DNA from: an uncultured Faecalibacterium sp.
Lineage (GTDB): Bacteria; Bacillota; Clostridia; Oscillospirales; Ruminococcaceae
DNA length: 64,000 nt
Assembly (NCBI GenBank): GCA_934561115.1
Contig: CAKTFS010000006.1
Span: 1-64,000, forward strand
Direction: 5' to 3'
The notes beneath the pieces are model-generated. The model had not been told where the DNA came from, made no database searches, and saw only the letters and a program-made list of their open reading frames with translations. Positions 6,815-15,486 of this stretch are shown piece after piece (positions within the stretch are counted from its first letter, which is position 1; each line of letters opens with the position of its first letter). A program made the position numbers and the translations under genes.

Positions 6815-9250
6815 TTAACCCATGGTCACCTGCACCGTTACCTCAGTACCGGCGGCAGCCAGCGGCAGAACGTTGCCGGAGATGGCCTTGCCGTCCACGG
6901 TAACGGCCTTGATGCCGTGCTGCACCCCGGCGGCGTTATCCACCGTGATGTGGTACACCGCGCCGCGGAAGCGGCGGGTCACAGTAAAGCCGGACAGGGT
7001 GTGGGGGATGCAGGGGTCTACCTTCAGGCCGTCCAAGGTGGGCTGGATGCCCAGAATGTACTGGCTGATGTTGAAGAAGGTCCATGCCGCGGTGCCGGTC
7101 AGCCAGCTGTTTTTGGCTTCGCCAAAGGTGGGGGCGTCCTTACCGGCTACCATCTGGCTGTAAACGTAGGGCTCGGTGCGGTGGATCTCGGAGATGTCCT
7201 CAATGTAGGCGGGGCAGGTCTTGCGGTACACTGCAAAGGCGCGGTCGCCGTGACCAAGGGTTGCCTCGGCGCAGCTGATCCACGGGTTGTTGTGGCAGAA
7301 GATACCGGCGTTCTCCTTGTATCCCGGAGGATAGCTGGAGATCTCGCCCAGATTCAGCTGGTAGCTGGTGTAGGCAGGCTGCAGCAGCACCACACCGTAT
7401 TTGGTGTCCAGCCGCTCCTCCACGCTGGCAAGCGCCTGCGCGGCCTGTCCGCTCTCTTTGCCGATGCCGGCCATGACGCACATGCCCTGCGGCTCAATAA
7501 AGATCTGACCCTCGGTGCACTCCTTGCTGCCGATGGGCTTGCCAAAAGCATCGTAGGCACGGCGGAACCATGCGCCGTCCCAACCGGCGGTCAGGGTGGC
7601 CTGCTCCACGGCATCGATGTGCTTGCGGGCGGCAGCGGCTTCCTCGGTCAGGTTCAGATGGTCGCACAGCTGGGCGTATTCGTGGCCGTACTTGACGAAC
7701 ATACCGGCAATGAAAACGCTTTCGGCCACGGGGCCCTCGCTGGGGCCGGTGATCTGGAAGCTCTCGCCCGGGTGCTCGGAGAAGCAGTTCAGGTTCAGGC
7801 AGTCGTTCCAGTCGGCGCGGCCGATCAGCGGCAGGCCGTGGGGGCCCAGATGGGTGCAGGTATAGTTGAAGCTGCGGCGCAGGTGCTCCATCAGGGGCTG
7901 TGCCTTGGTGGCGTCGTTATCAAAGGGCACCTGCTCCTCCAGAATAGACCAGTCGCCGGTCTCACGCAGGTAGGCGGCGGTACCGGCAATGAGCCACAGC
8001 GGGTCATCGTTGAAGCCGGTGCCGATATCCCGGTTGCCCTTTTTGGTCAGGGGCTGGTACTGGTGATAGGCGCTGCCGTCCTCAAACTGGGTGGCGGCGA
8101 TATCCAGAATGCGCTCCCGGGCACGGGAGGGGATGATGTGCACAAAGCCCAGCAGATCCTGACAGCTGTCCCGGAAGCCCATGCCGCGTCCGGTGCCGCT
8201 TTCAAAGTAGCTGGCAGAGCGGCTCATGTTAAAGGTGACCATGCACTGGTACTGGTGCCAGATGTTGACCATGCGGTTCAGCTTTTCCTCGCCGGATTCC
8301 AGATGGTAAGTAGACAGCAGCTGCTCCCAGTGGGTGCGCAGGGCGGCGCGGGCGGCATCGATCTGTGCATCGGTGGCGTAGCGCTCCATCATGGCGTGGG
8401 CGCGGGTCTTATTGATGACGCCCGGCGCAATGAACTTTTCCTGCTGCGGGTTCTCGATGTAGCCCAGACCGAACAGGATGCTGCGGCTCTCGCCGGGGGC
8501 AAGGGTCAGGTGGATGTGCAGGGCACCCACCGGTGCCCAGCCGTGGGCAATGCTGCCGGAGCAGTGCCCGGCGCGGACGGCCTGCGGGTCTGCCGGGCCG
8601 CCGTACACGCCGCAGAAGGCATCCCGGGTGGTGTCAAAGCTGTCCACCGGGCAGTTTGCCCAAAAGATGGCGTAGTGGTCGCGGCGCTCGCGGTACTCGG
8701 TCTTGTGGTAGATGACGCTGCCCTCTACTTCCACCTCACCGGTGGAGAAGTTGCGCTGGAAGTTGGAGCCGTCGTCCACAGCGTCCCACAGGCAGAACTC
8801 CACATAGCTGAACAGATCCAGCTCCTTGACGATGGTGCTGCCGTTGCACACTGTCACCCGGTCCAGCTCACAGGCATCGCCCTTGGGGACGAACAGCTCC
8901 TGCCGGGCGGTCACGCCGTCCTTTTTGCCCTCCAGAATGGTGTAGCCCAGACCGTGGCGGCAGCTGTAGCTGTCCAACGGGGTCTTGGTGGGCTGCCAGC
9001 CCGGGTTCCACACGGTGTCGCCGTCCTTGATGTAGATCCGGTGGCCGTCCATATCCAGCGGGGAGTTGTTGTAGCGGTAGCGGGTCAGGCGGCGCATCCG
9101 GGCGTCCCGGTAAAAGCTGTAACCGCCCGCCGTGTTGGAGACCAGACTGAAGAAGTCCTCGCTGCCAAGGTAGTTGATCCACGGCAGGGGCGTCTGCGGG
9201 GTGGTGATGACGTATTCCTTATTCTGGTCATCAAAATATCCGAACTTCAT
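6815..9250 (-). CDS. Cellobiose phosphorylase (glycoside hydrolase family 94)
   Basis: An 811-residue enzyme that cleaves cellobiose with phosphate to glucose 1-phosphate and glucose in the cytoplasm. The N terminus ([20 protein letters not shown] then [17 protein letters not shown]) is characteristic of cellobiose rather than cellodextrin or chitobiose phosphorylases. The catalytic-acid motif DWNDCLN is at about residues 480-486, and [12 protein letters not shown] and a late NPWISCAEA block are present. Length matches the family. AAGGAGG precedes the ATG at 9250. Divergent to the LacI-type regulator and sugar ABC transporter genes, which probably supply the disaccharide. A LacI-like operator lies in its leader. 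Confidence 0.93.
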   Translation of the reverse strand: MKFGYFDDQNKEYVITTPQTPLPWINYLGSEDFFSLVSNTAGGYSFYRDARMRRLTRYRYNNSPLDMDGHRIYIKDGDTVWNPGWQPTKTPLDSYSCRHGLGYTILEGKKDGVTARQELFVPKGDACELDRVTVCNGSTIVKELDLFSYVEFCLWDAVDDGSNFQRNFSTGEVEVEGSVIYHKTEYRERRDHYAIFWANCPVDSFDTTRDAFCGVYGGPADPQAVRAGHCSGSIAHGWAPVGALHIHLTLAPGESRSILFGLGYIENPQQEKFIAPGVINKTRAHAMMERYATDAQIDAARAALRTHWEQLLSTYHLESGEEKLNRMVNIWHQYQCMVTFNMSRSASYFESGTGRGMGFRDSCQDLLGFVHIIPSRARERILDIAATQFEDGSAYHQYQPLTKKGNRDIGTGFNDDPLWLIAGTAAYLRETGDWSILEEQVPFDNDATKAQPLMEHLRRSFNYTCTHLGPHGLPLIGRADWNDCLNLNCFSEHPGESFQITGPSEGPVAESVFIAGMFVKYGHEYAQLCDHLNLTEEAAAARKHIDAVEQATLTAGWDGAWFRRAYDAFGKPIGSKECTEGQIFIEPQGMCVMAGIGKESGQAAQALASVEERLDTKYGVVLLQPAYTSYQLNLGEISSYPPGYKENAGIFCHNNPWISCAEATLGHGDRAFAVYRKTCPAYIEDISEIHRTEPYVYSQMVAGKDAPTFGEAKNSWLTGTAAWTFFNISQYILGIQPTLDGLKVDPCIPHTLSGFTVTRRFRGAVYHITVDNAAGVQHGIKAVTVDGKAISGNVLPLAAAGTEVTVQVTMG

Positions 9251-9301
9251 AATGCTTCCTCCTTAAAACTGCGCCTTGTCAGGTGGGCAGTGTGTCGATG
9301 G

Positions 9302-9316
9302 GCGAAAACGATTAAG
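9302..9316 (+). promoter_or_regulatory. Putative LacI-family operator in the cellobiose phosphorylase leader
   Basis: GCGAAAACGATTAAG, identical over 15 nt to 9713-9727 beside the regulator promoter. It lies about 25-40 nt downstream of the predicted start of the phosphorylase transcript, a roadblock position. Confidence 0.6.
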
Positions 9317-9347
9317 ACACTGCGAAAGAAGCAATCTCATCACGCTA

Positions 9348-9376
9348 AGCATACCGTATCCCACAAAAAAATGCAA
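9348..9376 (-). promoter_or_regulatory. Promoter of the cellobiose phosphorylase gene
   Basis: TTGCAT (9376-9371), 17-nt spacer, TATGCT (9353-9348) on the minus strand. Confidence 0.6.
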
Positions 9377-9662
9377 GAGCTTTTTGCAAAAATCTCAGCG
9401 GAAATTTTAAAATAATCTGCGCAGCCCCGGCGGTTTTCGGCAGCTTTCTGTGCTGCGTGCTCCGGCGGAACGCCGAACGAAAGCCCCGAAACCCCATTTT
9501 AAAAGTAATATATACATACGGCCTTTGGCACCGAAAACCATAACGAAACTGCAACGAAATTTTTTCCGTTTTAATCGAAATGTAACGAAAGCGAATCGAG
9601 ATGCACAATTTCTACAGGTCACATTGGAACAAAATGCCAAAAGTGATGCAACGGGGCTAAAA

Positions 9663-9727
9663 CTTTTACGTTTTCGCTTGATTTTTGGTGCAGAATGCGA
9701 TATATTGAGATTGCGAAAACGATTAAG
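9663..9727 (+). promoter_or_regulatory. Regulator promoter flanked by two LacI-like operators
   Basis: TTGATT (9678-9683), 17 nt, TATATT (9701-9706) form the promoter. An inverted operator-like site (9663-9677, GCGAAAACGTAAAAG on the minus strand) abuts the -35, and GCGAAAACGATTAAG (9713-9727) covers the start point. Further upstream AACGAAA occurs three times between about 9541 and 9590. The arrangement suggests autoregulation by the LacI-type protein; sites are inferred from repetition only. Confidence 0.6.
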
Positions 9728-9778
9728 GAACTTGCGAGAAACATCCCGCAGCTCCTTTCCTCGGAAGGAGGCTATAAG

Positions 9779-10786
9779 ATGCCGTCCCTGAAGGATCTTG
9801 CAAAAGAATGCGGCGTATCCGTCGCAACCGTCAGCAAGGCTTTAAACGACCAGCCGGATATCGCACCGGCCACGCGGGAGCGCATCCGTGCAGCGGCCCG
9901 ACGCGTAGGGTACCTGCCCAACGCAGCAGCCCGGGCGCTGAAAACCAACCGTACTTACAACCTTGGCGTTCTGTTCGTAGATGAAAAACAGAGCGGCCTG
10001 ACCCACGAGTACTTCTCCGCAGTGCTGGACAGCTTCAAGGTAGAAGCGGAAAAGCGCGGCTATGATATCACCTTTATCAACCACAACATCAGCGGCAGGT
10101 CCATGAGCTATCTGGAGCATTGCCACTACCGGGGTGTGGACGGCGTGGTGATCGCCTGTGTGAACTTTTACGATCCGCAGGTGGTGGAGCTGGTCAACGG
10201 CGATGTGCCGGTGGTGACCATCGACCATGTGTTCAACAACCGGATGGCGATCCTTTCAGACAACGTGGTGGGCACAAAGGCTCTGGTACAGCAGGCATGG
10301 GCCTGCGGGCACCGGCGCATCGCCTTTATCCACGGCGAAAAGACCGCCGTTACCGAGAACCGACTGGCAGGCTTCTATCAGGCCTGCGAGGAGCTGGGAC
10401 TGAAGGTGCCGGAGGAGTACGTCCGCTGCGGTGTGTACCACGATGTGGACCGCTGCGCAGAGGAGACCCGGGCGCTGCTGGCACTGCCGCAGCGGCCCAC
10501 CTGCATCATCTTCCCGGATGACTTTTCCGCACTGGGCGGCTACAACGTCCTGAGCGAAGCGGGTTTAAGCATCCCGGAGGACATCTCGGTGATGGGATAC
10601 GATGGCATCTATCTCTCCCGGGTGGTCAAGCCCCCGCTGGTGACCTACCAGCAGAACACCAAATCCCTTGGCAGGCTGGCAGCGGATAAGCTGATCGAGC
10701 TGATCGAGCATCCGCGTGTGACCCTGCCGGAGCAGATCCGGGTGTCCGGCAAACTGCTGGACGGCGGCTCCGTCCGCATCCTTTAA
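9779..10786 (+). CDS. LacI-family transcriptional regulator
   Basis: A 335-residue repressor-type protein. Residues 2-55 form the LacI helix-turn-helix and hinge (SLKDLAKECGVSVATVSKAL, then RVGYLPNAAARAL), followed by a periplasmic-binding-protein-like sugar domain (LGVLFVDE, GVDGVVIACVNFYD, PTCIIFPDDFSALGG, DISVMGYDGIYLSRVVKPPL). The ATG at 9779 follows GGAAGGAGG; an open frame extends upstream but has no ribosome site. It sits between the divergent cellobiose phosphorylase gene and a sugar ABC transporter and has operator-like repeats on both sides of its promoter, so it most likely controls both in response to a beta-glucoside or cellobiose. Confidence 0.93.
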   Translation: MPSLKDLAKECGVSVATVSKALNDQPDIAPATRERIRAAARRVGYLPNAAARALKTNRTYNLGVLFVDEKQSGLTHEYFSAVLDSFKVEAEKRGYDITFINHNISGRSMSYLEHCHYRGVDGVVIACVNFYDPQVVELVNGDVPVVTIDHVFNNRMAILSDNVVGTKALVQQAWACGHRRIAFIHGEKTAVTENRLAGFYQACEELGLKVPEEYVRCGVYHDVDRCAEETRALLALPQRPTCIIFPDDFSALGGYNVLSEAGLSIPEDISVMGYDGIYLSRVVKPPLVTYQQNTKSLGRLAADKLIELIEHPRVTLPEQIRVSGKLLDGGSVRIL

Positions 10787-10864
10787 CAAAGGCCCACAAC
10801 TCCCGGCGTGGAGTTTTTGAGAATGAATTTTTTAATTGGAAAACCATGAAGGAGGTTTACCCTT

Positions 10865-12310
10865 ATGAAAAAGATCTCTCGTCGTAATTTCCTGCTCGCT
10901 TCCGGTGTCGTGACTGTTGGTGCTGCTCTGGCAGCCTGCGGCGGCAGCTCTTCCAGCAGCATTGCTGCTTCTTCTGCTGCTCCTGCATCTTCTGCAGCTG
11001 CTTCTGCTCCGGCTGCTGCCGAGGGCAAGGTGCTGAACATCTGGTGCTGGAATGATGAGTTCCAGAGCCGCTTCAACGACTACTATCCCGAAGTCAAGGA
11101 GATCGCAGCCGACAAGTCCACCACCACCCTGAAGGACGGCACCACCGTGAAGTGGACCATCAACGCCAACGAGAACAACAACTACCAGAACAAGCTGGAC
11201 GAGGCTCTGCTGAATCAGGACTCCGCTGCCGATGACGACAAGATCGACATCTTCCTGATCGAGGCTGACTACGCTCTGAAGTATGTGGACTCCGACTACG
11301 TTCTGGATGTCAAGAAGGATATCGGCCTGACCGATTCTGATCTGGCCGGCCAGTACCAGTACACCAAGGATATCGTTTCTGTGGACGGCAGCCAGCGCGG
11401 CACCACCTGGCAGGCCACCCCGGGTCTGTTTGCATACCGCCGCAGCATTGCAAAGGCAGTGCTGGGCACCGATGATCCCGCCGAGGTGCAGACCTACCTG
11501 TCCGACTGGGATAAGTTCAACGACGTAGCTGCCAAGGCTGCTGCCAAGGGCTACAAGATGCTGTCCGGCTTTGACGATGCATACCGCACCTTCTCCAACA
11601 ACGTCTCCGCACCCTGGGTCACCGGCACCACCGTTACCGTCGATCCTAACCTGATGAAGTGGGTAGATCAGACCAAGGAGTACACCGACAAGGGCTACAA
11701 CAACAAGTCCAGCCTGTGGGACAGCCAGTGGGCTTCCGATCAGGGCCCCACCGGTAAGGTGTTCGGCTTCTTCTACTCCACTTGGGGCATCAACTTCACC
11801 CTGCTGGGCAACTCTCTGGCAACTCCTACCTCTGAGGGCGGCAAGGAAGAAGTTGGCAACGGCATCTACGGCGATTACGCTGTGTGCGAAGGCCCTCAGC
11901 CTTACTACTGGGGCGGCACCTGGATCTGCGGCGCAGCCGGCAGCGACAACCTTGAGACCATCAAGGACGTTATGCTGAAGCTGACCTGCGATGAAGCCAT
12001 CATGAAGCAGATCACCATGGATACGCAGGACTACACCAACAACGAGAAGGCCATGAACGAGATCGCCAACAGCGATTACAAGTCCGACTTCCTCGGCGGC
12101 CAGAACCATATCGCTCTGTTTGCAGAGGCTGCAACCAAGATCGATATGTCCAACGCCGGCCCGTACGATCAGGGCCTGAACGAGAGCTTCCAGACCGCTT
12201 TCAAGGATTACTTCACCGGCAACGTGAAGGAGGATGCCGCCAAGGCAAACTTCGAGACCGCTATCAAGGAGAAGTACCCCGAGCTGACCGACGTGGTATG
12301 GCCCGCATAA
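10865..12310 (+). CDS. Sugar ABC transporter substrate-binding lipoprotein
   Basis: A 481-residue extracellular solute-binding protein (family 1 type). Residues 1-24 carry SRRNFLLAS and a lipobox LAAC, so it is probably a membrane-anchored lipoprotein, and the twin arginines fit a Tat-like signal. A serine/alanine-rich linker follows, then the mature protein begins GKVLNIWCWNDEFQSRF. Two permease genes follow. A terminator-like hairpin between this gene and the permeases (12341-12378) would give more binding protein than permease. Likely cargo is cellobiose or an oligosaccharide, inferred from the adjacent phosphorylase. Confidence 0.9.
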   Translation: MKKISRRNFLLASGVVTVGAALAACGGSSSSSIAASSAAPASSAAASAPAAAEGKVLNIWCWNDEFQSRFNDYYPEVKEIAADKSTTTLKDGTTVKWTINANENNNYQNKLDEALLNQDSAADDDKIDIFLIEADYALKYVDSDYVLDVKKDIGLTDSDLAGQYQYTKDIVSVDGSQRGTTWQATPGLFAYRRSIAKAVLGTDDPAEVQTYLSDWDKFNDVAAKAAAKGYKMLSGFDDAYRTFSNNVSAPWVTGTTVTVDPNLMKWVDQTKEYTDKGYNNKSSLWDSQWASDQGPTGKVFGFFYSTWGINFTLLGNSLATPTSEGGKEEVGNGIYGDYAVCEGPQPYYWGGTWICGAAGSDNLETIKDVMLKLTCDEAIMKQITMDTQDYTNNEKAMNEIANSDYKSDFLGGQNHIALFAEAATKIDMSNAGPYDQGLNESFQTAFKDYFTGNVKEDAAKANFETAIKEKYPELTDVVWPA

Positions 12311-12340
12311 ATGGTTCCACTCCAAACTGAAAATTGAAGC

Positions 12341-12378
12341 AAAGGGGCGGGCGGCGTATCTCGCCCGCCCCTTTGGTT
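12341..12378 (+). terminator. Intra-operon attenuating hairpin
   Basis: AAAGGGGCGGGCG (12341-12353) pairs perfectly with 12362-12374, followed by GGTTTTG. Its weak T tract suits partial readthrough to the permeases. Confidence 0.65.
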
Positions 12379-12407
12379 TTGCTGTGACCCGGCAGGAGGG
12401 AGATCTC

Positions 12408-13385
12408 ATGGGAGAAAAAACAAAGAAGAAAGGGTCGATCAGCTACGCGAAATGGGGCTATATCTTCATTGCACCGTTCTTTATCATCTTCGCGGTATTC
12501 CAGCTGATCCCTCTGGCATCCACCATCTATTACAGCTTTTTTGAGTATTACCGCAGCGGCCTGAAGATCATCGGACCCAACTTTGTGGGTCTGAAGAACT
12601 ACATCACCCTGTTCGCGACTGATCTGCCCAAGTATTTTGGCAACACGCTGATCCTGTGGATCATCGGTTTTATCCCGCAGATCATCGTCTCGCTGCTGCT
12701 GGCGGCATGGTTCACCGACCTGCGGCTGAAGCTGAAAGGGCAGACCTTCTTCAAGACGGTCATCTACATGCCCAACCTGATCATGGCCTCGGCTTTCGCC
12801 ATGCTGTTTTTCGCCCTGTTCTCGGATAACGGCCCGGTGAACGCAGTGCTGCTGAGCATGGGCTGGATCAAGACCCCCATCAGCTTTCTGAATACCGTGT
12901 GGGGCAACCGTGGCCTTGTGGGCCTGATGAACTTCCTGATGTGGTTCGGCAACACCACCATCATGCTGATGGCAGCCATTATGGGCGTGGACCCCACCCT
13001 GTACGAGGCTGCGGAGCTGGACGGCTGCACCCCGAACCAGATGTTCTGGAAGATCACCCTGCCCCTGATCCGCCCCATTCTGGTCTATGTGATGATCACC
13101 TCCATGATCGGCGGCCTGCAGATGTTCGATGTGCCGCAGATTTTGACCAACGGCAAGGGCGGCCCCGACCGTACCTCCACCACCATGATCATGTACCTGA
13201 ACAACCACCTGTTCAGCAAGAACTACGGCATGGCCGGTGCAGTATCTGTGGTGCTGTTCCTTGTGTGTGCAGTGCTGTGCGTCGTCGTGTACTTCTCGCT
13301 GACCAAGGAAGATGACGGCCTGACCAAGGCTCAGCGCAAGGAACTGAAGGCAGCCAAAAAGGCTGCTGCCAAAGGAGGGAAATAA
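12408..13385 (+). CDS. Sugar ABC transporter permease (MalF type)
   Basis: A 325-residue inner-membrane permease with six or more hydrophobic segments and the EAA loop EAAELDGCTPNQMFWKITLPL near residue 200, which docks the ATPase. The ATG at 12408 is placed 6-8 nt after GGAGG; the longer frame from 12384 lacks a site. The C-terminal tail is rich in lysine and alanine. It is followed 2 bp later by the MalG-type permease. No ATPase gene is present in the cluster, so a shared MsmK-like ATPase encoded elsewhere is expected. Confidence 0.92.
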   Translation: MGEKTKKKGSISYAKWGYIFIAPFFIIFAVFQLIPLASTIYYSFFEYYRSGLKIIGPNFVGLKNYITLFATDLPKYFGNTLILWIIGFIPQIIVSLLLAAWFTDLRLKLKGQTFFKTVIYMPNLIMASAFAMLFFALFSDNGPVNAVLLSMGWIKTPISFLNTVWGNRGLVGLMNFLMWFGNTTIMLMAAIMGVDPTLYEAAELDGCTPNQMFWKITLPLIRPILVYVMITSMIGGLQMFDVPQILTNGKGGPDRTSTTMIMYLNNHLFSKNYGMAGAVSVVLFLVCAVLCVVVYFSLTKEDDGLTKAQRKELKAAKKAAAKGGK

Positions 13386-13387
13386 GT

Positions 13388-14254
13388 ATGGCACATACGC
13401 CTAAAAACCAGTCCGAAAAGGCGATCCTGACCGCTCGCCGTGCGTGGTGCTATCTGGTGCTGGTGCTGATCAGCTTTCTGTGCCTGTTCTTCTTCTATGT
13501 GCTGATCATCAACTCCACCCGCACCCACTTCGAAATTCAAAAGGGCTTCTCGCTGATGCCGGGCAAGTCCATCATTACAAACTTCCGCAACGTGCTTACG
13601 GATGCCAACATCCCTGTGGTAAGCGGTATCCGCAACAGCCTGCTGGTGTCTGCCTGCTCGGCAGCGCTCAGCGTCTACTTCTCGGCACTGACAGCCTACG
13701 GCATCTACGCCTATAACTTCAAGTTTAAAAAGGCCGCCTTTGCCCTGATCCTGCTCATCATGACCATGCCCACACAGGTGTCCGCACTGGGCTTTCTGCA
13801 GTTGATCTCCAAGATGGGCCTGAAAAACAGCTTCATCCCCCTGATCGTCCCCAGCATTGCAGCACCTACCGTGTTCTTCTTCATGAAGCAGTATCTGGAC
13901 GCCTCCCTTCCCATGGAGATCGTGGAAGCCGCCCGCATTGACGGTGCAGGCGAGTTCTATACCTTTAATAAGATCGTGCTGCCCATCATGAAGCCGGCTT
14001 TGGCTGTGCAGGCCATCTTCTCCTTCGTGGCCAGCTGGAACAACTACTTCATCCCGGCTCTGGTGCTGGACACCGCCGACAAAAAGACCCTGCCTATTCT
14101 CATTGCCCAGCTGCGCAGCGCGGACTTCCTGAAGTTCGATATGGGCAAGGTGTACATGATGGTGGCCATCGCCATTCTGCCGGTCATCATCGTCTACCTG
14201 CTGCTGTCCAAGTTCATCGTCCGCGGCGTTGCACTTGGCGGCGTTAAGGGCTAA
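13388..14254 (+). CDS. Sugar ABC transporter permease (MalG type)
   Basis: A 288-residue permease with six hydrophobic segments. The EAA loop VEAARIDGAGEFYTFNKIVL lies around residues 178-197, and the protein ends ALGGVKG, typical of MalG-type subunits. It forms the second half of the transmembrane channel with the preceding gene. It is the last gene of the LacI-SBP-permease cluster, and no ATPase follows. Immediately downstream begins the first of two copies of a structured repeat (family D), then a strong terminator. Confidence 0.92.
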   Translation: MAHTPKNQSEKAILTARRAWCYLVLVLISFLCLFFFYVLIINSTRTHFEIQKGFSLMPGKSIITNFRNVLTDANIPVVSGIRNSLLVSACSAALSVYFSALTAYGIYAYNFKFKKAAFALILLIMTMPTQVSALGFLQLISKMGLKNSFIPLIVPSIAAPTVFFFMKQYLDASLPMEIVEAARIDGAGEFYTFNKIVLPIMKPALAVQAIFSFVASWNNYFIPALVLDTADKKTLPILIAQLRSADFLKFDMGKVYMMVAIAILPVIIVYLLLSKFIVRGVALGGVKG

Positions 14255-14260
14255 AATTCC

Positions 14261-14363
14261 GACCGCCGCCTGCGGCGGAAACAGGGAGCAATTTTTGGCG
14301 CAGCGGTCTGCAAGACGCGAGACCCGCCCAAGGGTCGAAGCGGATGCAGGGCACCGCAAGAGG
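14261..14363 (+). repeat. Family D structured element, copy D1
   Basis: A 103-nt element aligned without gaps to 14910-15012. It has a stem CCGCC/GGCGG, then GGAAACAGGGAG, an outer helix GCGG...CCGC enclosing CTGC/GCAG, and an inner hairpin GACCC-GCCCAA-GGGTC. Paired changes in the other copy preserve these helices. Confidence 0.7.
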
Positions 14364-14408
14364 TTTTAACCGAACAATAACACCTTCATTTCTCTGTTAC
14401 AGCATAGC

Positions 14409-14443
14409 AAAGCCCCCGGGGGACACACCCTCGGGGGCTTTGT
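14409..14443 (+). terminator. Terminator of the sugar transporter operon
   Basis: AAAGCCCCCG pairs with CGGGGGCTTT around a small loop, followed by a weak T/G tract. Confidence 0.65.
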
Positions 14444-14463
14444 GCGTAAGTTGAAGAGAGAAA

Positions 14464-14580
14464 ACGATTTGGAATGCGCTCCGCGTTTGCTTTGCGCATA
14501 AATAGCGGAAAGAACATTTTTATGTTTGCAACTCTGGAAAATCTGCGGATTTTCCAGAGTTGCTTTTTCAAGAGAGGGGG
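14464..14580 (-). repeat. Family A twin-hairpin repeat, copy A7 (inverted)
   Basis: Inverted copy with hairpin 2 ATGCGC/GCGCAT (14473-14499 region) and hairpin 1 at 14528-14563: a perfect 15-bp stem with loop CTGCGG. Confidence 0.75.
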
Positions 14581-14611
14581 CGTAGCCGGAAACTTTCCCG
14601 CCATGCCAAAG

Positions 14612-14752
14612 GTCACCCCCTCAGGCTCACTACGTTCGCCAGCTCCCCCAAGGGGACGCCTTTGCGCTATGCCGAAAACTTTCCCGCCACTGCCAAAAGC
14701 CGTTCCCTTGGGGAAGGTGGCATCGCCGCAGGCGATGACGGAAGGGGAATCC
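14612..14752. repeat. Family C MITE-like element, copy C1 (degenerate)
   Basis: It carries CCCCCTCAGGCTC, CCAGCTCCCCCAAGGGG and the far end GGCATCGCCGCAGGCGATGACGG seen as terminal segments in other C copies. It appears embedded between family A copies A7 and A3. Confidence 0.5.
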
Positions 14753-14800
14753 CCACAGCGCCGCGCTTTCGCAGAAAGCGGTGCTGCAAATGCTGCTGCC

Positions 14801-14905
14801 CTTCACGACCCCACCTGTGAAAAGGGGATTCAGAAACGCCCGCAGGCGTTTCTGAATCCCGAATTAAAAATAATTTTTCCGCTGAAAATGGCTAGAGCGC
14901 AACAA
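14801..14905 (+). repeat. Family A twin-hairpin repeat, copy A3
   Basis: Starts CCTGTGAAAA; hairpin 1 (14825-14860) has a perfect 15-bp stem and loop CCGCAG. Hairpin 2 is cut off after ATGGCTAGAGCGCAAC, where family D copy D2 begins. Confidence 0.7.
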
Positions 14906-14909
14906 CGAC

Positions 14910-15012
14910 GACCGCCACCAGCGGTGGAAACAGGGAGGAGTTGTTGGGGCAGCGGCCAGCGAGACGCGCGTGCCGCCCAAGGCACGATGCGGATGCTGGG
15001 TGCCGCAACCCG
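14910..15012 (+). repeat. Family D structured element, copy D2
   Basis: Second copy of D1. The inner hairpin is GTGCC-GCCCAA-GGCAC, the middle helix CCAGC/GCTGG and the first stem CCACC/GGTGG: compensating changes in each, with constant loop GCCCAA and constant GGAAACAGGGAG. Confidence 0.7.
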
Positions 15013-15062
15013 ATAGCGGAAGCCATTCCCAATCGTCCCACGCAGAAAGCGTGCGATGGGAT

Positions 15063-15473
15063 TCAGATCAGGATCCCATCGCAATGGTCGATCTCGTGTT
15101 GGATGATCTGCGCCGTCCAGCTGGTAAAGGTCTTGATGCGCGGCTTGCCGTCCATGGTCTGGTACTGCACCTTGATGCTCTGCCAGCGCTTTGTTTTCCG
15201 CACGCCTTCCAGCGAAAGACAGCCCTCCTCGGCTTCGTACTGGCCGGACTTTTTCAGGATGACCGGGTTGAACAGCACTAAATATCCGTCCTCAGCTTCC
15301 ACCGCAATGATGCGCTTGAGCACGCCGATCATGTTGGCGGCCATGCCCACACAGCCGTCGGCGTGGGCGGTTAGGGTATCCAGTAAGTCCCGCGCAATGG
15401 GGGCATCCTCCGGGGTGGCAGGGGCGGACTTCTGCGCCAGAAACAGCGGGTCGTGCATGATGGGCTGGATCAT
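15063..15473 (-). CDS. Peptide deformylase-like protein lacking the motif I glutamine
   Basis: A 136-residue member of the deformylase family, which removes the formyl group from nascent proteins using a metal. Motif II EEGCLSLEG (metal cysteine) and motif III QHEIDHCDG (two histidines and the catalytic glutamate) are intact. In motif I, normally GxGLAAxQ, the sequence reads VGMAANMIG, so the oxyanion-stabilising glutamine is replaced by methionine. The protein is also shorter than usual. It may be a divergent or weak paralogue; a standard Def may be encoded elsewhere. It ends the minus-strand unit after brnQ (14 bp apart). Confidence 0.85.
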   Translation of the reverse strand: MIQPIMHDPLFLAQKSAPATPEDAPIARDLLDTLTAHADGCVGMAANMIGVLKRIIAVEAEDGYLVLFNPVILKKSGQYEAEEGCLSLEGVRKTKRWQSIKVQYQTMDGKPRIKTFTSWTAQIIQHEIDHCDGILI

Positions 15474-15486
15474 AGTAACATCTCCT

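Noticed and set aside
14255-15012. SRP, 6S or RNase P RNA
   Set aside because: Family D has no SRP GGAAGCAG core and lacks RNase P or 6S consensus segments, and it occurs twice.
14255-15062. CRISPR array or repeats with spacers
   Set aside because: Repeats here are different palindromic families, not direct repeats of constant length with unique spacers, and no cas genes are near.
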